Origin: Erinaceus europaeus
Lineage: Eukaryota > Chordata > Mammalia > Eulipotyphla > Erinaceidae
DNA length: 64,000 bases
Assembly (NCBI RefSeq): GCF_950295315.1
Contig: NC_080164.1
Location: forward strand, 10,505,990-10,569,989
Reading direction: 5' to 3'
The position numbers were made by a program, and so were the translations under genes. The notes beneath the pieces are model-generated. The model worked only from the letters and a program-made list of their open reading frames with translations. It was not told where the DNA came from and made no database searches. Of this stretch, positions 31,571-42,299 are shown one piece after another. The stretch's first letter is position 1, and every line of letters begins with the position of its first letter.

Positions 31571-31735
31571 GGCGCTCACTCCATGTGGTGCTGGGTTAGG
31601 AACCCAGGCCCTGTGCCTGTAAACACAGGCACTTTACTGGTTGAGCTGTCTCTCTGGTCTCTACCTTCCTCTTTTCTCTTCCTCTCTTTCTTTCTTTCTT
31701 TCTTTCTCTCTCTCTCTCTCTTTATATTTATTTAT
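31571..31735 (-). mobile_element. SINE-D-like head plus TTTC/TC/TTTA microsatellite
   Basis: 31571-31664 shows an inverted tRNA-like head (GGTTAGGAACCCAGG, TTACTGGTTGAGCTGTCTCT). 31668-31735 is a compound (TTTC)n(TC)n(TTTA)n run. Confidence 0.5.
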
Positions 31736-31997
31736 TTATTTTCCCTTTTGATGCCCTTTTTGTTGGAGTTGTAGTTATTATTGTTGTTATTGATGTTGTT
31801 GTTAGGACAGAGAGAAATGGAGAGAGGAGGGGAAGACAGAGAGGGGGAGAGAAAGACAGACACCTGCAGACCTGCTTCACCGCCTGTGAAGCGACTCCCC
31901 TGCAGGTGGGGAGCCGGGGGCTTGAACCGGGATCCTTACGCCGGTCCTTGCATTTCATGCCATGTGCACTTAACCTGCTGCACTACTGCCCAACTCC
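31736..31997 (-). mobile_element. SINE-B, minus strand, little diverged
   Basis: TTGATGCCCTTTTTGTTGG, GTTGTTATTGATGTTGTTG linker, GGACAGAGAGAAATGGAGAG, GGGGAGCCGGGGGCTTGAAC and a head ending CTGCACTACTGCCCAACTCC. No 3' module. It closely resembles the 60.5-kb and 13-kb copies. Confidence 0.92.
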
Positions 31998-32029
31998 CTC
32001 TCTCTCCCTTTCTTCCTTCCTTCCTTTCC

Positions 32030-32060
<31 letters not shown>

Positions 32061-32145
32061 CCTTCTTTCTTCCTTCTTTCTTCCTTCTTTCTTCCTTCCT
32101 TCTTCTTTCTTCCTTTCTTTCTTTCCTTCTCTCTTACCTTCTCTT
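31998..32145. repeat. CT/CTTT-rich low-complexity tract
   Basis: (TC)n and CTTCCTTT units over about 150 bp. It generates a Ser/Leu/Phe-rich plus frame and Lys/Arg/Glu-rich minus frame that are not genes. Confidence 0.92.
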
Positions 32146-32437
32146 TTCCTCCAGAGTTATTGCTAGGGTTTGGTGCCTGCACTGTGAACCCACTTCTGGC
32201 AGCCTTTCTTTATTTTTTTTTTTCCTTCTTTCATTTTATTGGATAGGACAGAGAGAAATTAAGAGGGAAGGGGTAGGAAAATAGTAAGAGAGAAAGAGAG
32301 ACACCTGCAGACCTGCTTCACCACTTGTGAAGCGTCCCCCCTGCAACTGGGGAATGGGTCCTGAACCAGGAGCTTTGCTCAGGTCCTTGTGCTTAGTACT
32401 ATGTGCACTTAACCAGGTATGCCACCACCTGGCTCTC
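32146..32437 (-). mobile_element. SINE-A with 3' module, minus strand
   Basis: The 3' module (CTCCAGAGTTATTGCTAGGG, CCCACTTCTGGCAGCC) is at 32146-32205. It is followed by poly-T and a SINE-A body and head (AACCAGGTATGCCACCACCT). This shows that the 3' module is shared by SINE-A and SINE-B. Confidence 0.85.
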
Positions 32438-32872
32438 TCTTCCTTTCTTTTAAATTTTCTTTTCCTCTGAAGATCTTCCAATGATATTGTGAGGTCCACT
32501 CCCATCATGGAAAGCAACCTGATTGACTCTGTGTCTACTGTCTAAATGCCACCTAGTAATAGCCTCACAGCAGTGTCTAGACTAGCATTTGACCAGCTTT
32601 CTGGACAGCAGGCTCTAGCCCAGGTGACACATGAAGTTAATCATCACACCGTAGGAGACCGACCGAGGGCCTCATGTCCTGTTGCAATGAAAGTCAATAG
32701 ATAATAAAATGTAATTTGTCCCTTTCTAGTCACTTTCATGACCCAGATGGCCCCAACCTACTCACCACCCACATGACTTGGGGGTGGGAGCAGAGGTGCT
32801 GGTGCTCTTGGCAAGAATCTGTTCATGCTGTTCCCCCCAGTCACATATGCTCACTTCACCTTGACCCTTCTG
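32438..32872. other. single-copy-looking sequence
   Basis: Nothing recognised on either strand. Confidence 0.5.
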
Positions 32873-33063
32873 TACTTATTTACTATCATATATAGAGAGA
32901 AATTGAGATCAGAGGGCAAGATAGAGAGGGAAAGAGACAGAGAGACAACTGCAACCCTCCTTCACCACTTCTGAAGCTTTCCTTCTGGGGAACCAGGGCT
33001 TGAACCTGGGTCCTTGTGTATTGTAATGTGTGGACTTAACCAGGGATGTCACTGCCTGGCCCC
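32873..33063 (-). mobile_element. SINE-A, first of a tandem pair
   Basis: TACTTATTTACTATC tail edge, purine body, GGGCTTGAACCTGGG and head TTAACCAGGGATGTCACTGC. About ten bases around the CTGCAG box are deleted. Confidence 0.87.
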
Positions 33064-33262
33064 TCATACTTATTTATTTATTTGTTAAGGCAGAGAGAAA
33101 TTGAGAAGGGTAAGAGATAGAGACAAGAGAGAGACACCTGCAGCATTGCTTCACTGCTTGTGAAGCTTGTCCCCCTGAAGATGGGGACTGAGGGCTTGAA
33201 CCTGGGTCCTTGCACATGATAAGGTGTGTGTGCTCAGCCGAGTGTACCAGTGCCTGGCCTGA
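33064..33262 (-). mobile_element. SINE-A, second of a tandem pair
   Basis: Follows the previous copy without a gap and in the same orientation. TACTTATTTATT at its tail side echoes the start of the first copy (TACTTATTTACT, 32873), suggesting a TSD of the neighbour. Body and head (CTCAGCCGAGTGTACCAGTG) are complete. Confidence 0.88.
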
Positions 33263-33299
33263 CCCTCCCACAACTCTGATGTAACTCCCAGTCCTCCTT

Positions 33300-33640
33300 G
33301 TTTCTGCCTCCCCATTTTGAACTCTCTACCCGGAGACTCACACTCACATTTGGTTCTGATGAGAGACAGACTGCACCGTCCAGAAGGCAGTGGAAGCTTT
33401 ACCTCCCACTCTGCTCCACTCAATCTTACAGGTAGAGGGAGGTCACAAGAGAAAACATATTTCATTTGCATTTCAAAGCTGGAACCTGGGAGCTGGAGAG
33501 GCATTCAATTACTCGTCCCTAAACACTGTCAGAGCGAAGCCGAGTGCTGCCAATGGTGGGGTTGTCTGCATAACCACACCATTCCCCATCTGTGTCGGAA
33601 TCCTCAGTGCATTTTTCAAGCTTAGTGTCCAAGACATCTC
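33300..33640. promoter_or_regulatory. candidate conserved regulatory block 4
   Basis: Repeat-free sequence with CATTTGCATTTCAAAG: a perfect octamer at 33464-33471 overlapping a TCF/LEF-like TTCAAAG. CATTCAATTACTCG and GTCTGCATAACCACACC also occur. Interpretation as an enhancer is inference. Confidence 0.33.
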
Positions 33641-34437
33641 TAGCCTAATAAGAATAAGGTGCCCTGGGCTGGGTCCCAGCCAGGGTGGGAGCGCGCAGAT
33701 ATGCATTCCTTTGAAGCTGGTTTCAGATTCTGGGGGGCTCTCCTGGAAACCACACAATCTCAGGCCAGATTCATCACCTACTGGGGCTGCCTTAGGACGA
33801 GGTCAAAACAAGGGGGCCCAGGAACCTCCTTTCCCCCCAAATGAGAGACAGTGTCTGCCCTGATCAGCAGGCTTCCTGTGCAGTGGCTGTAGGGTTTAGA
33901 GAATTAGGCCACGCCGGTGTGATTGAGGCCTGTTCTCTCTCCTCTTTCCCCATTCCCTCCATCTATAGTCCCCTGGAAAACACCAGGAGGGGGGTTTGGT
34001 CATTGGCTGTTAGAACAGAAGACCCAGAACCACAGGCACAAGCAGAGAGCATCTTCTCTGGGCATGAACGTGGGGAATTTCTCCTGTCCAGTAGCTGGAC
34101 GAGAGGGTGCTAGTGTGACACCAACACATCCTGTGAAAGGCTTCCCTCCCCTAACCGAGGCAGTGGGCTGGATCTTGGGCATTGACTGCTTAGCACTGCT
34201 TGTTGGCTTGTGTCTACCCAAGCTGAGTCCTGGGTGGCATCTAGACAGTAACTCTTGCTGCTCGGAAAAGCTGTACCCTCACATCACGTGACCCAGGGCA
34301 GAACTTGGGGGTCCCTGGCCATCGTTGCTGTCACCTGCAGCTACTCAAGTCAACTCATCTCTCCCTTCCCATGAGGAGGGCAGGTGTCTCTGCAGGCCAC
34401 ATCCCTGTCTAAACTTTGCCAAGTCATTTTGTTTTTT
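33641..34437. other. single-copy-looking sequence
   Basis: The 157- and 122-codon plus frames (33390-33863, 33923-34291) overlap other frames and lack recognised domains. Confidence 0.5.
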
Positions 34438-34985
34438 TAAAATCCCTCCCCCATTTTTACTTGGAATTAATAGTGGGTTACAAGATTATAAGATTCAAGG
34501 GTCTAGTCCCACACCGTACCCACCACCAATGTGCTGCGTCCTCACCCTCCAACCTTCCAGTGATAACCACCAGAGTTCTCACAGAGTCTTAGAAACAGTT
34601 TATTTACTTCTGTTTTGCCTTTTCTCTTCTTTTCTCTTCTTCCCTATTCTTCTCTTTTTTTTTTCAAGTTCAAGTGTATCGGTTCTCTAGACTCCGCATA
34701 CGAGTGAAACCATCTGGCAGGTGTCTTTCATCTCTTGACTTATTTCACCAAGCATAATCACCTCCTCTTCCATCTTTCCATCTGTTCTGTCTCAAAAGAC
34801 ATAATATCATCATTTTATTTTTGATTGCAGAGTAGTATTCCATGGAAGATATAGCCTATAACTTCTTTCCCAGTCACCTGATGGTGAGCATCTAGGCTGC
34901 TTCCACTCTTCGGCTATTATGAATAATGCAGCTATACATGGGTGTATATGCTCCTTTGAATTCGTGTTTGCATGTCCTTTGCCAA
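34438..34985 (-). mobile_element. old L1 3' end, minus strand
   Basis: 3' UTR at the left (AATAGTGGGTTACAAGATTA), then TTTCACCAAGCATAATCACC, GAGTAGTATTCCATGGAAGA (inverted EYYS coding region) and GGCTATTATGAATAATGCAG. No frame remains. It shows that the diverged 3' ends at 7530 and 36605 are L1-derived. Confidence 0.75.
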
Positions 34986-35319
34986 GTCATTATAAGAAAA
35001 AAAAAATACTTATGGTCTTCCATCCCTCTAAAGACAGAGCAAGTGACCCTTGGTCTCTCTCTCTTATGCAACAGCCCCCATGTGATCTTTAACAGGAGGG
35101 AGGAAAAGCATCTTACTCATCAAGAAAAACAAAAGATGATGAATTATAGGACCTTGTAAAATGTAATCACATGGACCCACACTTTCTTCTGGGTAATTGA
35201 ATTTAGACTGACACCGGCCAGACCCTACAGCCTACGCAGGAATGCTGGGCTCCCTTCGTTGTTTTTCATTCTTGGAGTGTGAGCCCACGAAGGCCAGGCC
35301 CAGGCCGAGGGCCACCACT
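34986..35319. other. single-copy-looking sequence
   Basis: Nothing recognised. Confidence 0.45.
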
Positions 35320-35720
35320 GTCTCCCGGCCAGCACACATTGTAATCTCGTTCATGGTTTCATAACTCGCTCTGAATTAGGAGCGTCATTAAAATGATATG
35401 TCTCTCCCAGAGTTGTAAATGACAAGCGACCTTATAGCCACCTGTGGCCTCATTAGGCAGCGGGAAGATAGGAATGTCAGGCTGGCTGATGGTAAGGGTG
35501 GGGTATTTTATGAATGCCAAGTGAAAGGTGAATACTATCCCAGGGCATTTCCCCCTGAAAGGCAGGCCAGTGTTCCTGGGGCCGGCTGTCCTTGCTGTTT
35601 CTCTCTGGCATGTAAAAAACTGGGTATTCTGGAGGCTTTGTTTGTATCGTGCGGCAGTGGGCTGCCCGTGGTTGACACGAAACCGCCGCCATATTTTAAT
35701 TAGAATGGGAGGCTGGTTGG
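35320..35720. promoter_or_regulatory. candidate conserved regulatory block 5
   Basis: Repeat-free, with GCCGCCATATTTTAATTAG (a YY1-like CCGCCAT beside a homeodomain core TTAATTAG at 35696-35703), GCGTCATTAAAATGATATG and several CpGs. A 94-codon plus frame (35419-35703) and minus frames overlap it without domain evidence, so regulatory DNA is the better guess. Confidence 0.33.
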
Positions 35721-36497
35721 TTGGGAGAGAAAGCTGGAGGATGGCCAGAAAAAACTCACTGCTGTCAACTGTCTTCATCTGATGCCTCAACCAATTACTC
35801 ACTGGTTGACTGGCACGTTTCCAAAGGTCCTAGGAGAAGGGCTGTTCCCTCTCCCAAGGATCTCTGTGATTTGGCTCTGCTGGACTTGTCTTTATCTCCT
35901 CAAGTGATAGAAGTCTGGTTTTAAAAGTCAGGCCCTGAGCAGCTTGCTGGCTTGGGGCTATTGGGCAGAATGAGGAAAGGGCGTTGGATTGATAGGAGCT
36001 GGTATTCTGTTTGGTGGAAGTCCCAAATTGAGGGGTGACTGTTGGAGCAGGAGAGAGAGTGGGGGTGGGGGTGGAGCAGAAGGATGTTGAAGTTCACTTG
36101 GGGGGGGGGCGGGGGATGGTGGAAGAAGTTTGTCCTCTTAGACCTCTGGCATCTGGCATCGTGGGGACCCACGACATGAGTGCAGGATCTGGTAGGCTTG
36201 GCACAAAGCTCTGCCAAAGGGAGTCTAGTAGGGGGAGTCTTGGCCTGCGCCCTCTTTCCCAAGTCCTGCTGGGGGATTGCACCCATCTGGAACAGGGGTG
36301 AAGAAACAACAGCCCTTATGCCAAGGGGGATCTACTGCCTGTTTTGATAAATAAAACTAGTTTGGAAAGCAACCATGCCCCTGCTTTGCTGAGAACTCTC
36401 TGCCTGCCTTCTTTCCCCAGTGACAGGACTGAGGAGCTGTGACAGAGCAAAGCCTGAACTGTCAGCTTGCTGGTCCTTGATGGGCCAAGTCTGTAGA
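35721..36497. other. single-copy-looking sequence
   Basis: G-rich run near 36098-36116 (GGGGGGGGGCGGGGG). No repeat family recognised. Confidence 0.5.
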
Positions 36498-36600
36498 TCC
36501 TTCCTTCCTTCCTTCCTTCCTTCCTTCCTTCCTTCCTTCCTTCCTTCCTTCCTTCCTCTCCTTTTCTTTCTTTTGTTCTTTCTTCCCTCTTTCTTTCATT
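36498..36600. repeat. (CCTT)n microsatellite
   Basis: About 15 pure CCTT units (36498-36557), then degenerate CTTT sequence. Confidence 0.95.
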
Positions 36601-36604
36601 CCTT

Positions 36605-36820
36605 CTGCAAACCATTTTATGGGGGTGGGGTGGGGGCACTAGTGGTTTACAGTACAATTGTTAGCACAAGGATATAATTTCTCATCTTCCCATGATAGGT
36701 GTCTGCTGAGTACTGTCATCCCAACTGAGGTTCTTGTCCAACCATCATGCACCAGGACTGCCCCCCCCCATACCCAGTGCCCCCTCCTTCCCCAGAGTCC
36801 TTTGCTCTAGTTTGCAAAGA
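36605..36820 (-). mobile_element. diverged L1 3' UTR fragment
   Basis: GCACTAGTGGTTTACAGTAC, CAACCATCATGCACCAGGAC and CCTTCCCCAGAGTCCTTTGC follow the L1 3' UTR order. The start abuts the CCTT repeat. Confidence 0.65.
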
Positions 36821-38271
36821 TTCTGTGGGCTTGCCAGGGTGCAGTAGTTGCATCTGAAAGAGAAAAGCTATCATTTTCTCCTTTGCACAAAAGTGCCTGG
36901 TGGGTTAGCAAAAAGCTCTGAGGAGGAGATTCCAGAAGCACCTCCCAAGGCAGTCTGGGCAGGAGTCAGAGTCTACCAGACCTCGCTCCAGCCCAGCGCA
37001 GTCTGGTGATGGTGGTGAGCTCAAGCTCTGGCCCGGGCAATAGAAAAGCCACAAGTTCTGAGCCCAGAGAGGCTGCTGGGGAGTCAGGGGGCTGGTTCTA
37101 GCAGCTCCCCGAGGTAACAAACAAATGCTTTCCTGGTTCCTCTTCTAAATCACCGTAAAGGTGCAGGCTTGGTTTTGGAGCCCTGTCACTGGCTAAGCCG
37201 TCCAGCAATGTGAGCTGTCTTGGGAGTTCTCACTGACTACTTATTGACACAGCAGGGCTGATGGACACAGTTTATTTTCCTGCGGTTTTCCCTCTAATTG
37301 AAGGCGAAACATGAACCAGAGAACAGGCAGAGTTCCCTTCACCTCTTGCAGCCCAGAACTTGCAAGGGAGGTGGTGCTATTCTCAGGTGTGAATGTCAGA
37401 GGGCCCACGGAGACCTGCTCTTTCTGCATGAAAGGTCATTCCCTGGAATCCACAGATGGGACAGCCTGGGCTCTAAGGGTAGGCTATGGGGGGGGGGGAC
37501 TCAGAGTTGCCTTGTCTTGTGACAACTTGCACATCCTTTGGGAGGGGGCGGCAAGAACTTCTTAGGCACTGGTGCATCACACTGTGGAGATTAGTCTAGA
37601 CGTGCAAGGTGGAGATATTCCCAAACACCCACATTTCTTTCAGAACCACGCAGCTTTGCACGTGCAGTGAGCTTGTCCATTCCTCCCTCTGCGTACAAGT
37701 CACCCACATTCCCACTTCTTGGGCACTATTCCTCCATGCTCCCTCCCACCCTGGCCCTCTTCTTCTTCAAAGTCCTTCTTGTCTATTCTGAGTTGCATCT
37801 CTCACTCTTAATAGTCCTGAGCAGCCTTGATCTTTGCCTTGGGTGCTGGACTGGGGAAAGGCCAGAAAGGGCTATAGGTAGACTTTGCTTCCAGAGTCAT
37901 CTTGCAGGAGGTTTCCTCTCTCCTCAGGAACTGTCATCTGCAAGCCTGGAGTGGGGTGTGTGTGTGTGTGGGACGTGGGAGGTATAACAAAGGATTTGAG
38001 GCCAGGAATTACCCTGGTAGGTAAGGCCAGTAGAAGCTCATTTCTGTCTAAACACATTGTCAAGGATAGCACCAAGTGCCCTCAAAGCTGTAACCCAGGC
38101 CTCTAACATTTGATGGATGGGTCTTTCCTCTTCCTGACTTCCCAGATGCTTCTGACTTGCTGTTCATTTAGTGGAAAGTTTTGGCCATCATTGTTCAGAT
38201 CATTAGTATTTTAAAGAGATTCTTTATGGCAATGAGTGTTCATCTTTTCCCTTAAATGAACAGTCTTAGTG
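36821..38271. other. single-copy-looking sequence, 1.45 kb
   Basis: Repeat-poor. A G-rich run lies near 37489 and a short (GT)n at about 37958. Many 60-106-codon frames overlap on both strands; none shows a recognisable protein motif. Confidence 0.5.
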
Positions 38272-38499
38272 AGGCCGGGTGGTGGCGCACCTGGTTGAGC
38301 GCACACATGGCAGTGCACAAGGACCTGGGACCTGGGCTTAAGCCTCCAGACACACCTGCAGAGGGGGAGCTTCACAAATAGTGAAGCAGGGCTACAGGTG
38401 TCACTCTGTCTGTCTCTCTCTCTCCCTCTCTATCCTCCTTCCCCCTCAATTTCTCTCTGTACTATAAAATGAAAAATCAAAGTTAAAAAATTAAAAAAA
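38272..38499 (+). mobile_element. SINE-A, plus strand, intact A box
   Basis: Shows the family A box TGGCGCACCTGG at 38283-38294. The B-box area carries a small duplication (GACCTGGGACCTGGG) before GCTTAAGCC. CT-rich end and A-rich tail. Good for seeing the tRNA-derived head. Confidence 0.92.
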
Positions 38500-39187
38500 A
38501 TCATTGTTACCCTTACTTCTACTTAGTCTATGGGATTTGAGGGGAGGCTGGACTGGCAAGTGTGTCTGACACTCAGCGGGCCTTTGAGTACCAATTAGAG
38601 AGCAACAGCATGAGGGGCTCTTAGAACATTCTAGGGGCAAAGGGCGTAGGGCTTCTGTCTTTCCAAAGGTCACAGGAATAGTCCTTCCCTTCATACTCGA
38701 TACTTGGCTTTCTGTTTTGTTTTTTAAGCTATTGTGCACCAGCAAGTTTGAGAGAAAGAGCCAGAAAAATACAAGTCTGCCACTTGGTGTGTCTTTTCCC
38801 TTCTTCTTCTTCTTCTTCTTCTTCTTCTTCTTTTATTTTGGTCCCAGTGTCTGTTGCTCCTGCCAGTATCTGGGTAATCTGTGAAGGATATTTGACTTAT
38901 AAAAACAAAGAAACAAACAAACTCAAACTATTTCTCCATCGAACTCAGAAGCTTTTGCCAAGAGCCTTTGTACATGTGTCCTCAGTCAGAGCTGCATTGT
39001 GGCTTGTGACCCTGAGTCCGAAGATGGAAAAGGTTCACCTTGATCAGCCTTTGGGTTCTCACTTAGAGCAGGGGAGGGATCAGAACAGATAGCGCAGGGA
39101 GAGGGCCAGGGAGATGATCTAGCCCTTGCTCCCAAGTCTCTCAAATGAAGGGAAACAAAAGACTGTGTAGCCTCAAAGATTTGCAAG
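38500..39187. repeat. single-copy sequence with (CTT)n
   Basis: A pure (CTT)n run of about 11 units at 38800-38833 lies in otherwise unrecognised sequence. Confidence 0.75.
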
Positions 39188-39488
39188 ATGAGAGAGAGAG
39201 AGAGAAGGAGAGAGAGAGAGAGAAAGGGAGGGAAGGAGGGAGAGAGATGGAGAGAGAGAGGGAGAGAGAGAGGGAGAGGGAGTGGGAGAGGAAGAGAGAG
39301 AGAGGAAGAGAGATAGAGAGAGAAAGGGAGGGAAGGAGAGAGAGAGGGAGGGAGAGAGAGATAGAGCGAGAGAGGGAGAGAGAGTGGGAGAGGGAGAGGA
39401 AGAGAGAGAGAGAGGAAGAGAGAGAGGAATAGAGAGAGAGAGGAAGAGAGAGAGAGAGAGAGAGAAAGAGAATGATATAGAGAGATGG
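39188..39488. repeat. 300-bp (GA)n-rich polypurine tract
   Basis: GA dinucleotides with GGA interruptions for about 300 bp, purine-only on the plus strand except a few T and C. Two half-length stretches around GAAAGGGAGGGAAGGAG (39221 and 39321) look like an internal duplication about 100 bp apart. Open frames here are artefacts. Confidence 0.93.
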
Positions 39489-40129
39489 AGATTAGAGGAA
39501 TAAAGGAAGGCAGAACTTTCTAACATCCAAAAGGGCATTTGTTGCCTCTGATGCTGGGGAAAGGGGTGGGGGGGGGAGCAGACGTCACTGATATTGAGAA
39601 GCTTTCTTATAATTCATAAGACCTAAGATACCCGGTGTGTAATAAGAGCGTGCAATCTACTGGTTCTTGAAGAAATCATGCAGAGAATCAGTCCTGATTA
39701 TGGTCTGGCCTTAAGAAAGTGACAACTGAGCTCATCTTTAGGGCAAAGATGATGAAGGGAGAGGACAGAGGGGAGATGGTTCCGCTTCAGAAATTTACAA
39801 GACATCTGACTACCAGGCATCTTGCAAAGGGTGTGATGACAACTCATCCCAGATTGAAGCAGAATCGAATAAATCAAGTTCATCCTTCAGTCTCTTCACC
39901 AGCTCCCAGGAGAAAACTCCTGTTCTGACACAGTCAGTCTGGTCTCTCTGTGCTGAAGGGAAGGGTCTGCAGGGACAGGGCATCCTGAGAGATGAAGATG
40001 GTGGACTCAGTTTCCCCCATGTCTCCACTCTGCACATATCCCCTTCCCAGTGCATCTGCAGGCAGCTGGGAAAAAAAGTGGTGGCCCGTGCCCGATGTCC
40101 TGTCCCCTGCCACGCGCCCTCCCCCACAG
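39489..40129. other. single-copy-looking sequence
   Basis: Nothing recognised. Overlapping 165- and 94-codon minus frames extend into the next block and have no recognised domain. Confidence 0.5.
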
Positions 40130-40560
40130 GCCCCTCGTCTTTGAGAGGATGCTGCTTGCGAGGTTGCTGTCCCATGCTTTTGCCTCTGTACAAAGGGCAT
40201 TCTCGGGCAACCCAGCAATCAAAGCAGCTCGAAGGGAGACCAGCTGTACTTATAAAGAAACATCCCGAGCACATTAATCTGCTGACGGTTTTTATGAGGG
40301 GAAGCATAAAATTTCAAATAAAGGGCTAATGGGAACTATGTCTGTAATGTTGGAAGTGGGGAGGCTCTACTGCAGGGGAACAGCCCGAATCATTCCATAA
40401 AACGGGAGGCAGGGAGCAACCGATGCGTTCCGAGGACCCCCGCTCCCCACACTCCCACACCTGAGCTGTATATTTCAGCTGAAAGGCTGTTTCATGTTCC
40501 AGAACCCTCTCTGCTTGCAAGCAAGCTGTCACAACTTTATGGCCTCGACTTGAAAGAGCA
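40130..40560. promoter_or_regulatory. candidate conserved regulatory block 6
   Basis: Repeat-free, with GCACATTAATCTGCTGACGG, a HOX/CDX-like TTTTTATGAGG and GCATAAAATTTC, CAAATAAAGGGCTAATGGG and CTGTATATTTCAGCTG. The mix of AT-rich homeodomain words and CpGs resembles developmental enhancers. Not testable here. Confidence 0.33.
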
Positions 40561-41049
40561 GGACATGGTTTTCCCGGAGAAGAAGGCTAATAGGAGGTAA
40601 GCTGCTGGGATTATGGGCTAGCAGATGCACTTCTTTGCTGTAATCAAAATGAATGTTTTCTTTGGACCCAGCTAGGAAGGACCTTTCAAACAATTCCAGG
40701 AACTGGAGACACGTGCCCAGCCAAGGAGCAGATTGGAAGCAGACATTGAGGAAAACAGGTGCTCAGGTCTTTGGAAAACCTGCTCCCTTCCTGTCCCCTT
40801 CCAGGCCAGGTAATGGAGGGGAGAGGAATGGCAAGGTTATTACTATTATTATTATTTTTTGAGTGAAAAATGGGAGATGGCATCTGGTCTGCATTGCTCC
40901 CTGCCCTGTCCTTCACCTCCTGTAATGGTCTGGGTTCTCCTCTATGCCCCACCTCTCCCCGGGCCCAGCTGTTTTGCATTGTTTCCCTCCCTAACTTTGT
41001 ACCAGGCCATTCCAGGCTGCAGGAGAGGACACTTCCAAAGTGAGAACCT
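40561..41049. other. single-copy-looking sequence
   Basis: A short (ATT)n run near 40842; otherwise nothing recognised. Confidence 0.45.
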
Positions 41050-41375
41050 TTGGAATAGTGGAAAGATCTTGGAATTGAGGACTGGTCATGGGCTCAAATA
41101 CTCTGCCACTTACCAGCTTGCTGGTTGAAGACACATATCCTGGATTAAAAGCAAACAAACATTTTTTTTTCCCAAATGAAGACAAAAGGGGAGACATACC
41201 ACCATCTCCCAGACTCTCAGGTGTGATGTGGAGGCCCTGGTGAGGTGACAGAAGGTGCCCTTGGGTTGGGGTCAGACCAGTGTGATTCATAGTTACAGTT
41301 GATCATGAACAAATGCTCTGCCCTCTCAGACCTTGGTTTTTTCATCTGTAAAATGGGGATAAAGGGATTCAAGAA
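41050..41375 (+). mobile_element. MIR remnants in two pieces
   Basis: CTCTGCCACTTACCAGCTTG (about 41100) and, 200 bp on, CAGACCTTGGTTTTTTCATC followed by TGTAAAATGGGGATAAAGGG (about 41327-41365) match the head/core and middle of mammal-wide MIR on the plus strand. The material between (about 41126-41300) is an insertion or a second, decayed element. Confidence 0.65.
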
Positions 41376-41693
41376 ACAGAGCAGAATGCCTCTGGTTTGG
41401 TAGCCTGTAAGCCTTTATGTCTCTGCTGTTACTGGGCAGGGATCTGGCTGTTTGATGGATGGCTGAGTTCACACAAATACCAGCTGGCTACAGTGTGATA
41501 AAGGCAAACTCAGGCTCTCCAAGCTGCTTCCTTGCTCCTGACGGAGCTTCGTGCTCACTCAGTTCTCGCCCCCAGCTGACACCCGGCTGACCCCTCCCTC
41601 TCATGCCTGTCTGTATACTTTGGGCTCATCATGGGTTTGTCAAGTGCCCAGCACTGTCTGGCATTTCACCTGACCCCTAACCCCTGGAGTATT
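41376..41693. other. single-copy-looking sequence
   Basis: Nothing recognised. Confidence 0.45.
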
Positions 41694-41800
41694 TCTTTTT
41701 TTTTTAAATTTTTATTTATAAAAAGGAAGCACTGACAAAACCATAGGATAAGAGGGGTACAGCTCCACACAATTCCCACCACCAGAATTAACCCATCCCA
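41694..41800 (-). mobile_element. RPT-E, severely 5'-truncated
   Basis: Only the last 100 bp of the family: poly-T, ATAAAAAGGAAGCACTGACA, GGATAAGAGGGGTACAGCTC. Such short 3' stubs are expected of target-primed reverse transcription and support RPT-E being a non-LTR retroelement. Confidence 0.8.
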
Positions 41801-42299
41801 AGTGCATCCACAGGTCCTGTGCTAGCTACAAGCCCTGTACCCTCAACGCCAGTTCTGGGCTGCAGCGCCACCTGTAGGTTGGTTAGTTTGAACTCAGTGA
41901 CAAAGTGTGGGAAGGGGGAAGAGTTGGTTCTCACTAAACCCTTTTCCTCCCTGCCTGCTTGCAGGGGCGGTGGTGGTGGTGGGTGACATTCACTTTCACT
42001 ACCTGCTGTGCGCGTTCCACAGAGCAGAGCAGACACAAAGGAAACGAACACACGTGTGGCTGGGAGGGTGGGCAGAGTTAGAACTCAACACATGAAAGCC
42101 TGAGATCCGCTGGGCAGGTTGGGAGGGCAAGGGAGGCAGGCTGGCACTCCCAACCCTCTGCCAGCTCCTGGGGCCACTTTAAGCATCTCCAGGTGGTGCA
42201 GCTTCTGACTGTCAGGACCACACAGACAGCCAGAGGGCAATGAGGCTTCCAGTGCTGCTCAGCCAGCCACCTCAGCCAGACAGAAGAAAAACAAACAAA
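41801..42299. other. single-copy-looking sequence
   Basis: Nothing recognised; (CAAA)n at 42291-42308 leads into the RPT-E copy. Confidence 0.45.

Noticed and set aside
33390..34291. 157- and 122-codon frames as exons of a host gene
   Set aside because: They overlap each other and minus-strand frames, without domain or conserved splice pattern. The region reads better as non-coding single-copy DNA.
38272..38350. tRNA gene suggested by A and B boxes
   Set aside because: The boxes belong to the SINE-A head; no complete cloverleaf or 3' acceptor stem is present. The same applies to all SINE heads here.
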